Below are positions 39,978-45,954 of a DNA stretch of 45,954 nt, one piece after another. The translations under genes were made by a program, and so were the position numbers. Every line of letters begins with the position of its first letter. Positions within the stretch are counted from its first letter, which is position 1. The notes below the pieces were generated by a model. The model was not told the origin of the DNA, ran no database searches, and saw only the letters and a list, made by a program, of their open reading frames with translations. The DNA is from a virus: positions 1 to 45,954 of the IMG/VR virus record IMGVR_UViG_3300024288_000003. One strand, 5' to 3'.

Positions 39978-41036
39978 ATGTCTAATACAGAATTTTCCCT
40001 CGAAGATTTCCTATCATCAAACGTTTCATATGGCGGAGATGGTATCGGAAATCCTCTCAACGATCTCGATGTCCTCGGTACTCCGAATAATGGCGTGTCT
40101 TGGAATGAGCCAGGATATACTGGATCGATTGACTATCGAGTCAGGCAACTCTCCTATTCTTCACTTCTCACCCTCCATTCGTGCCCCAGAAAGTTCGAAC
40201 TCTACCGTAGACGTACAACTTTCCGAACCGAAGAATCCATTAAATCAACAGTTACGTTCGCGTATGGCCATGTTATTGGAGAAGCGATCGCAGGAATCTT
40301 CAGAGGTGAAACTCTAGAACATATCATCTGGGAGATGTTTCTCGGATGGCACACTGATCTGAATGCATTCGATCTCAAGCTGAACAAATCTATCTGGTCT
40401 GCCATCTTTGCAATCCAGAAACTCTGGGCCATGCGAGCGGCCGGATTTCTGTCAGATTACGAATTGGTATATTACAATGGAAAACCTGCAACAGAGCTCT
40501 CCTTTGCAATTAATTTTCCAGATGGTTTCAGATTGCGAGGACACGTAGATGCTGTTCTCCAACACAGAGTTACAGGAAAAGTTATTGTCCTCGAATGTAA
40601 AACGACTGGCGCAGCTACGCTCAATCCTGCGACATTTAAAAATAGCGCGCAAGCAATTGGATATTCTATCGTCCTCGATGTGATATATCCAGAGCTCTCA
40701 TCTTACGAGGTTCTCTATCTCGTATACCAAACCAAACAACAAGAGTACGAACTCCTCCCGTTCGAGAAAACATTCCTACAGCGGGCACTATGGATTCGAG
40801 AACTCCTCCTTGATATCGAAACAATAAAATTATATGAAGAAGCGCAGGTCTATCCAATGCATGGAGAGAGTTGCTATTCTTTCTTCCGTGAGTGTGAGTA
40901 TTTTAATGTATGCACATTGAGTACTCAGTATCTCACAAAACCTTGTACAGAAGCTGAGGTAGATCACACAGTATATGACATACAAATCTCTCTTAATGAT
41001 CTGTTAGATACACAACTGAAGAAGACTACACTATGA
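39978..41036 (+). CDS. Cas4/RecB-like PD-(D/E)XK nuclease with Fe-S-type cysteines
   Basis: A 352-residue nuclease. Motifs: LSYSSLLTLHSCPRKFELY (with C69), YGHVIGEAIAG (H98), FRLRGHVDAVL (D191), VIVLECKTT (E206, K208) and QAIGYS. C69 with C299, C306 and C312 fits the four-cysteine Fe-S arrangement of Cas4/AddB-like enzymes. Such enzymes are DNA exonucleases. Followed by Sak4-like and ssDNA-binding-like genes, it probably resects DNA for annealing-based recombination. The first 55 residues are unrelated and flexible. Confidence 0.87.
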   Translation: MSNTEFSLEDFLSSNVSYGGDGIGNPLNDLDVLGTPNNGVSWNEPGYTGSIDYRVRQLSYSSLLTLHSCPRKFELYRRRTTFRTEESIKSTVTFAYGHVIGEAIAGIFRGETLEHIIWEMFLGWHTDLNAFDLKLNKSIWSAIFAIQKLWAMRAAGFLSDYELVYYNGKPATELSFAINFPDGFRLRGHVDAVLQHRVTGKVIVLECKTTGAATLNPATFKNSAQAIGYSIVLDVIYPELSSYEVLYLVYQTKQQEYELLPFEKTFLQRALWIRELLLDIETIKLYEEAQVYPMHGESCYSFFRECEYFNVCTLSTQYLTKPCTEAEVDHTVYDIQISLNDLLDTQLKKTTL

Positions 41037-41275
41037 GCACCATCACATTCAATGCAAACCATCTAGATCTCATGCTCGCACATTCACAAGCTGTGAAGAA
41101 ATACTATCTTCTCTCAGCTACGAAACAGAAGATTGCAAATGAACTAGTACAAGCAGGTATGATGAAAATAGATGAAGAACAATTTGTACATCTCTCAGAG
41201 CTAGGATATAGGATCCTTGATTTCACCATTACACAATTTAATATAGATATCCAAGCATACAGGAGTCCTGAATGA
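41033..41275 (+). CDS. Small hypothetical protein in recombination operon
   Basis: An 80-residue helical protein (FNANHLDLMLAHSQAVKKYY, TKQKIANELVQAGMM) with ATGA overlaps to nuclease and ATPase. Not recognised. Tight coupling suggests that it works with one of them. Confidence 0.72.
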   Translation: MSTITFNANHLDLMLAHSQAVKKYYLLSATKQKIANELVQAGMMKIDEEQFVHLSELGYRILDFTITQFNIDIQAYRSPE

Positions 41276-42177
41276 AACTATCTGCTCGATCTCTAAACAA
41301 GTCACATAGAGTACTTTTATTTGGTCCACCAAAATCTGGTAAAACTTTTTTGGCAGGTAAACTAGCAACAGAATTTGATTTGCTTTGGTTCGATCTCGAG
41401 AATGGTATCGATTCATTGTTTCAACTGCCAGAAGTTCAGCAAGCACGCATCGAAGTCATCTCTCTTCCAGATACAAGAGATTATCCAATCGCAATCGAGA
41501 CATGTCTCAAAATTGTCAAGGGAGGTCCAATTGATATTTGCGAAGCACATGGCAAAGTTACATGCATGGTATGTAGAAAAGACTCTGCGCCCACTGTTCA
41601 CGTACATACTTCTGCTCTCCCTCTCACTACTGTTGTTGTATTCGATTCTCTTACTCAACTCACTAATTCAGCTATTGCTTTTATTACAAAACATCAGCCG
41701 GATGATTACAAGCTAGAGTATGATGATTGGGCTAAGCTCGGTAAGTTGATGGATACATTCCTCTCCTCGATTCAACAAGCTGGCTATCATGTCATTTGTA
41801 TCTCACATGAAACAGAAGTGGAAATGGAAGATGGAAAACAAAAACTTGTCCCTACAGCAGGAACTAGAAACTTCTCTCGCAACACTGCAAAATATTTTGA
41901 CGAAGTTATATATTGCGAAGTCAAGAACAAACAGCACGTCGCCGCCTCTTCGACTTTATACAACGGAAGTATCCTTACCGGATCAAGAAGTGGTAGCAAG
42001 CTTGAGCTTCAACAAAACGCAAGCCTCATTCCTATTTTCAAAGGAGATAGTACCGCACTGACAGAAAGCAAACATGTATCATCGATAGTGAATCAAGATA
42101 CTCCAGCTCATAATGCACTCTCTGCGTTGGAGCGGATGAGAGCTAGAATGGAACTGAGCAGACAAACCAAAGGATGA
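41272..42177 (+). CDS. Sak4-like RecA-fold ATPase with zinc-finger insertion
   Basis: A 301-residue protein: Walker A GPPKSGKT (18-25), Walker B-like TTVVVFDSL (119-127), HVICISHE as sensor-like strand. An insertion at 90-101 (C90-x2-H93-x4-C98-x2-C101) forms a probable zinc-binding knuckle. This matches the Sak4 group of phage single-strand-annealing proteins. Sak4 proteins anneal ssDNA with help from a phage SSB; an SSB-like gene lies two genes downstream and a nuclease two genes upstream, so the module is complete. Confidence 0.85.
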   Translation: MKLSARSLNKSHRVLLFGPPKSGKTFLAGKLATEFDLLWFDLENGIDSLFQLPEVQQARIEVISLPDTRDYPIAIETCLKIVKGGPIDICEAHGKVTCMVCRKDSAPTVHVHTSALPLTTVVVFDSLTQLTNSAIAFITKHQPDDYKLEYDDWAKLGKLMDTFLSSIQQAGYHVICISHETEVEMEDGKQKLVPTAGTRNFSRNTAKYFDEVIYCEVKNKQHVAASSTLYNGSILTGSRSGSKLELQQNASLIPIFKGDSTALTESKHVSSIVNQDTPAHNALSALERMRARMELSRQTKG

Positions 42178-42184
42178 CATATAT

Positions 42185-42832
42185 ATGACAATCCAACTCA
42201 TTGGTATTCATGGCAAAGCGAGTGCAGGAAAAGATTCCATTGCCGCGTATATCACATCAAAATACCTAAGATGTTACACAGAATCATTTGCATCTCCACT
42301 GAAACGAGCGTGCGCCGAGGCATTTGGTATTCCTGAGGAAGATTTCTACTCAGCTATCCGAAAGGAAATGAAGAACTCGATGTGGAATATCTCGCCTCGG
42401 CAGATTGCTCAATTTGTGGGCACAGAGATGTTCAGAGATACCCTCCAGAAACTCATGCCAAATATTGGATCTGATTTCTGGATTGCTCGATTAGGTCTCC
42501 TCCTCGACGGGAAGATCCCATCTGAATCTGGTGGAATCTACGATGATGAAGATACTGTTCTCATTCCTGATGTCCGATTCCAGAACGAGTATGAATACAT
42601 CACATCTAACAAAGGTATCATTATTCACTTGACAAGACCCGGTGCTGATGGTAAAGTGGGCATCCAAAATCATATCTCAGAAGCAGACATAGATCTGAAC
42701 TGTCCACAACAAACTTATCTCATTCACAATGATTCAACAATGGAGGATCTATATGCGAAAGTAGAGAATGTAATCAACCTCTCAAAGCTCGAACTGTTCT
42801 ATACAGAAACCATTGCAAGAAACCCGTTCTAA
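42185..42832 (+). CDS. Deoxynucleoside monophosphate kinase
   Basis: A 215-residue protein. P-loop GKASAGKDSIA (residues 10-20), then the segment FASPLKRACAEAFGIPEEDFY, and IPDVRFQNEYEYI, which are the hallmarks of the T4 gp1-like and phage dNMP kinase group (adenylate-kinase fold). It would convert dNMPs to dNDPs during phage DNA synthesis. It lies between the Sak4-like and SSB-like genes. Confidence 0.85.
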   Translation: MTIQLIGIHGKASAGKDSIAAYITSKYLRCYTESFASPLKRACAEAFGIPEEDFYSAIRKEMKNSMWNISPRQIAQFVGTEMFRDTLQKLMPNIGSDFWIARLGLLLDGKIPSESGGIYDDEDTVLIPDVRFQNEYEYITSNKGIIIHLTRPGADGKVGIQNHISEADIDLNCPQQTYLIHNDSTMEDLYAKVENVINLSKLELFYTETIARNPF

Positions 42833-42859
42833 TATCTCATCAATTAATAGGAAACTATC

Positions 42860-43306
42860 ATGTCCGATTTCGATATCAACTCGCTGCTCGATGGTACTCT
42901 TGATGCACTGGCAGACATGCCTGAATTCAAGCCATTCCCTGCAGGTACTCATTCAATTCTTGGAACTCTGATTGACAAAGCATCTGATAAGAAGCTCTGG
43001 GTTAATGGCCATCCTGCCTATGAATTCAAGATGACTCTCGATGAAACTCTTGAGATGGCAGATTCCACACAACTGGCTCTCGCCAAGGGTGCAGAAACCA
43101 ATGTCCTTTATATGCTCGACAATGAGATGGGACAGGGGCAGTTTAAAAAGCTGATGACTGCATTGAGTGTGAAGTTTGGTGAGAAGACTAATCGTGAATT
43201 GATCGCTGAATGCAAGAACCTTGCGATTACCGTTGTCACGAAGCAGAGGAGCAATAAAGAGAAGACTCAGATGTACACTGATATCGTAGAACTTATGGTG
43301 ATGTAA
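42860..43306 (+). CDS. ssDNA-binding-like protein
   Basis: A 148-residue protein: DINSLLDGTLDALADMPEFK, FPAGTHSILGTLI, then YEFKMTLDETLE and a KNLAITVVTKQRSNKE strand near the end. Proteins with this LDALADMPEFKPFPAG opening accompany Sak4 genes and are taken to be their SSB partners; that identification is from memory of gene neighbourhoods, not a motif. AGGA lies upstream. Codon usage leans to AAG and CTC, as in expressed genes. Confidence 0.68.
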   Translation: MSDFDINSLLDGTLDALADMPEFKPFPAGTHSILGTLIDKASDKKLWVNGHPAYEFKMTLDETLEMADSTQLALAKGAETNVLYMLDNEMGQGQFKKLMTALSVKFGEKTNRELIAECKNLAITVVTKQRSNKEKTQMYTDIVELMVM

Positions 43307-43323
43307 AGAAGCGAGTAAACACC

Positions 43324-43359
43324 TTGGACCTTTGGAGGAGAAATCTTCTGAGGGTCCAA
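43324..43359 (+). terminator. 7-bp hairpin between SSB-like and next gene
   Basis: TTGGACC (43324-43330) and GGTCCAA (43353-43359) pair perfectly; inner bases AGGAG and CTTCT can pair further. The downstream TCGTTTATT is only partly T-rich, so it could be a terminator, an mRNA stabiliser for the ssDNA-binding gene, or a processing site. It begins 18 bases after the 43306 stop. Confidence 0.55.
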
Positions 43360-43389
43360 TCGTTTATTCTCCAGCTCAGGGAGCTAGCT

Positions 43390-43584
43390 ATGACATTGCG
43401 TAAACTTGTATACAGACCTATAGCTTATGCTTATCTTCCTGGAGACATAAAATTTATATATCTCAATCTCAACACAATTCGCAGGCGCGGCTGGGCTACA
43501 TTTCATTCTGTTCGCCATCAATTCATTCAAAATATCTCGGGTGATTGGTATTTTGCAGATGAACTCGAAGGTCTCTCAATATAA
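43390..43584 (+). CDS. Small basic hypothetical protein before polymerase
   Basis: A 64-residue protein starting at ATG 43390 (GGGAG six bases upstream; the frame to 43324 would run through the hairpin and is rejected). Tyr, Arg and aromatic residues dominate (RKLVYRPIAYAYLPG, WATFHSVRHQFIQN). Not recognised. It ends seven bases before the polymerase ATG. Confidence 0.68.
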   Translation: MTLRKLVYRPIAYAYLPGDIKFIYLNLNTIRRRGWATFHSVRHQFIQNISGDWYFADELEGLSI

Positions 43585-43590
43585 ACAACC

Positions 43591-45954
43591 ATGACACATA
43601 ATTGTCTCTTTCTCGGCACATGGGAAGATAAAGAATACGTCCCACATCTCAAAGGTATGTTCAATGGACTCAACACTTTTGTCGTCACCGAGAAAATCGA
43701 GCTACTTACGCACCTTGAAATCTATTGCAAATCCAGGCAAGTTACTTCTTGTGTCACCACAAATACCACGATACTTGGTAAACTTCTTGAACTCCAAGGA
43801 AATTCCGTATCTAGTCCATCCCTATCTAACTACGCTGGGTCCTTGTTTAGTTATCGTGGACTCGAAATTGTATTCATTGCCCCCCTCAAGCAGTTATTCA
43901 CTGTTCCCTACGGAAGTTTCATTGCTCGAAGATTTATTTCGAAAGTTACAGCTCCTCAAGCCTGGACCGAACCCACCGATTTCTCCTGGACTCTTGTAAC
44001 TGCAACTAATGTAGAGGAAATATACCATGACCTCGCCTCGTCTTATGCCATTGCAGAAGATATCGAAACGTTTAAGAATCCTCTTTCCATTCGATGCGTG
44101 GGATTTACTGGTGTATTTATTTCTGCTTCTGGACACATATCTACTCGCACTTACGTTCTTCCCCTTGATAGTTCATTTGCTCTCAGTTGGTTAAGGAAAA
44201 TCAATGAGCTCCCAATTCAGAAAATTTTCCAAAACGGAAAATACGATTGCTCCTATCTACTTTCATACAATGCACCTCCTAGAAACTGGATCTGGGACAC
44301 TGCACATTTCATGCACAGTTGGTATTCCGAACTACCAAAGGATCTTGCTTTCCTTAATGCCTTCTTTCTACGAAAGGTGGTATACTGGAAGGATCTGGCG
44401 GAAACAAATGATCTTTTTGAGTACTATAAGTACAATGGCCTCGACACCTGGGCCACAGCAAATGTCTGGATTCAACAACTCCTCCAATCTTCCGACTGGG
44501 CCAAACGGAACTATACACTAGAGTTCCCACTTGTGTTCCCGTGCTTGCTTGCAGAAATGACAGGACTGAAACGAGACACTGAGAGGATGGCAGGAGCCCG
44601 AGCTCAGGTAGACAAGCAAGAAGCTGAGATGCTCGCATCATTGCAACGTATGGTTGGTTCCTCAACTTTCAATCCTGGATCTCCCCAGCAAGTTGTAAAA
44701 CTCCTTGAGATTCTCGGATGTAAAGATATCACCTCATCTGGAGTAAACGAAGTTGCCAAAGCTAAAGTCCGCCACCCCCTCAATCATAGAATCCTCTCTC
44801 TCGTATCGAATCGAAAAGATGAGGATGCTACATCAATTCGCGGCCTGCGAAAACTTCGCTCAAACTATCTCCGCACAGAAGAAGATGCTGTCGCCTCCGG
44901 TATGCATAAAGGAGAAAAAGGAGCCAAGGAGTTTCGAGGATTCGTCCTCTATGCTCTCAATCCGCACGGAACTGACACAGGAAGATTGGCTTCTAGAGAG
45001 CACCATTTCTGGACAGGACTTCAGATTCACAACATCCCTGTCGGTGTCACTGTCAAGCAAACAATTTGTGCGGTGGAGGGATTTAACTTTGGAGAGTGCG
45101 ATCTGGAACAGGCTGAGTCAAGAGATACGGCTTATATATCTGGAGATGAAGCACTCATTGTGGCAGTTACAGGAACAAAAGATTTTCACTCTGTTAACGC
45201 TGCAGCATTCTTTGGTCGCTCTTATGATTCAATTTATGATGATGCGAAGCGAAAAACCAAAGACAAGCCACTTAGAGATCTCTCCAAACGGACAAACCAT
45301 GGAGCTAACTATAACATGGGACCAGACATGTTAGTTGAGACCATGGGTTTAGCAAACATCTGGATGGCACAACGATTGCTCAATCTCCCAACTCATTGGT
45401 CTCCTCGTCAAGTAGCTGCATATCTTCTGGATCGGTTCCATGAAACTTATCCAGGAATCAAGAAGGATTACTATGTCTCAGTCATTAATGAAGTTGGAAT
45501 ATCCCGCAAGCTCACTAGCCGTGCATATCATCACACAGAATATAATCTCAAACATTTCGATGCTAGAGAGTACATTGAGCAAGGGGACTTGACACGATAT
45601 TGCTTTGGAAAGCCAGATAAGAATAAGCTTGATCTCAATGCGTATGTCGCTCACTGCCCTCAATCACTTAATGCAAGAACACTTAATGAAGCTTGGATGA
45701 AAGTGTTTTATGAAATTGCACTACCGAATGCGGAGTGTTTCAGGCTTCATGCTCAGATTCACGATTCGATCCTCTTCTCGTATAAAGAAGGAAGATCAGA
45801 TCTTGCAGATCAAGTCAGGGGCTGCATGGAGATTCCTGTTACGGTCCGCGATGTATTTGGAACTCATAGAACATTCACAGTCCCAGCAGCGCTTAAACTA
45901 GGTAAGGGCAGTGGGACAGATTTTAAACCAGCTAAATATTGGAGTGAAACAGAA
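43591..45954 (+). CDS. Family A DNA polymerase with 3'-5' exonuclease
   Basis: 788 codons to the right edge; the stop lies at 142-144 across the junction. Exonuclease: EDIETF (D157, E159), NGKYD (N215, D219), YNGLD (Y281, D285). Polymerase: motif A CDLEQAESRD (D504, E508), motif B with R562, K566, H570, Y574, motif C IHDSI (H724, D725). At position 762 (E. coli Pol I numbering) it has His in place of Phe, and motif C has Ser after Asp instead of Glu. It is the replicative polymerase of the phage. Confidence 0.93.
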   Translation, partial: MTHNCLFLGTWEDKEYVPHLKGMFNGLNTFVVTEKIELLTHLEIYCKSRQVTSCVTTNTTILGKLLELQGNSVSSPSLSNYAGSLFSYRGLEIVFIAPLKQLFTVPYGSFIARRFISKVTAPQAWTEPTDFSWTLVTATNVEEIYHDLASSYAIAEDIETFKNPLSIRCVGFTGVFISASGHISTRTYVLPLDSSFALSWLRKINELPIQKIFQNGKYDCSYLLSYNAPPRNWIWDTAHFMHSWYSELPKDLAFLNAFFLRKVVYWKDLAETNDLFEYYKYNGLDTWATANVWIQQLLQSSDWAKRNYTLEFPLVFPCLLAEMTGLKRDTERMAGARAQVDKQEAEMLASLQRMVGSSTFNPGSPQQVVKLLEILGCKDITSSGVNEVAKAKVRHPLNHRILSLVSNRKDEDATSIRGLRKLRSNYLRTEEDAVASGMHKGEKGAKEFRGFVLYALNPHGTDTGRLASREHHFWTGLQIHNIPVGVTVKQTICAVEGFNFGECDLEQAESRDTAYISGDEALIVAVTGTKDFHSVNAAAFFGRSYDSIYDDAKRKTKDKPLRDLSKRTNHGANYNMGPDMLVETMGLANIWMAQRLLNLPTHWSPRQVAAYLLDRFHETYPGIKKDYYVSVINEVGISRKLTSRAYHHTEYNLKHFDAREYIEQGDLTRYCFGKPDKNKLDLNAYVAHCPQSLNARTLNEAWMKVFYEIALPNAECFRLHAQIHDSILFSYKEGRSDLADQVRGCMEIPVTVRDVFGTHRTFTVPAALKLGKGSGTDFKPAKYWSETE
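45814..45954. repeat. Right copy of 141-bp terminal repeat
   Basis: Same sequence as 1-141 except T at 45933 (C at 120). It ends with the A of the ATG that starts the 141-392 gene, inside the polymerase's last codons. The base difference is synonymous. Together with the left copy it shows that the map closes into a circle of about 45,813 bp. Confidence 0.95.

Noticed and set aside
39874-40317. 147-codon frame with TTG start overlapping the nuclease
   Set aside because: Beyond 39978 it is overprinted on a clear nuclease frame; only its upstream extension (39775-39977) is considered possibly coding.
1-45954. Search for integrase, repressor, transposase, CRISPR array, RNA polymerase
   Set aside because: No characteristic motif or repeat array was seen on either strand.

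Overview
The window is a complete or near-complete genome of a tailed, most likely podovirus-type, double-stranded DNA phage. The first 141 bases and the last 141 bases are the same sequence apart from one C/T difference (position 120 versus 45933). The DNA polymerase gene that opens at 43591 runs off the right edge and finishes, in frame, at 142-144 on the left edge. The map is therefore circular or terminally redundant, about 45.8 kb long, and the cut lies inside the polymerase gene. I see no integrase, repressor/integrase module, RNA polymerase, tRNA gene, CRISPR array or insertion sequence. The host cannot be read from the sequence. The short tail is inferred from two tail-tube/hub-like proteins, large internal virion proteins and a beta-helix tailspike, with no tail sheath or tail tube gene recognised.

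Layout on the circle: there are two opposed transcription blocks. Leftward (- strand), 29341 down to 4603: small terminase, a hidden 51-residue gene, large terminase, a zincin-like (HExxH) polyvalent-type protein, portal, a small protein, scaffold, decoration-like protein, major capsid protein, two small proteins, a head-tail adaptor, beta-helix tailspike, fibre-like proteins, tail hub, a lysis cassette (M15 peptidase, one-TM protein, 3TM holin), and three internal or ejection-type proteins, the last of 1605 residues. A good sigma-70-type promoter (29376-29404) lies just upstream of a GTG start for the small terminase.

Rightward (+ strand), from 29890 through the window end and on to 4496: many small early-type genes, including a set of SH3/KOW-like small proteins; a RecD/Dda-like SF1 helicase; an abundant-looking protein behind a near-perfect promoter (37021-37049); a MazG-like protein; a Cas4/RecB-like nuclease; a Sak4-like RecA-fold ATPase; a dNMP kinase; an ssDNA-binding-like protein; and family-A DNA polymerase. 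Across the junction follow a DUF3987-like helicase, a mini P-loop protein, a second MazG protein, a DHH phosphoesterase and a Tad2-like (anti-Thoeris) protein. The two blocks converge on a bidirectional hairpin terminator at 4514-4553 and diverge from a repeat-rich control region at 29342-29889.

The least explained parts are non-coding: a 20-bp, wobble-compensated helix closing about 90 nt at 37911-38041 (candidate structured RNA); a 400-bp gap at 30943-31340 with mutually exclusive long inverted repeats and an AT-rich loop (candidate origin or RNA switch); and an imperfect 71-bp-offset direct repeat in the divergent control region.
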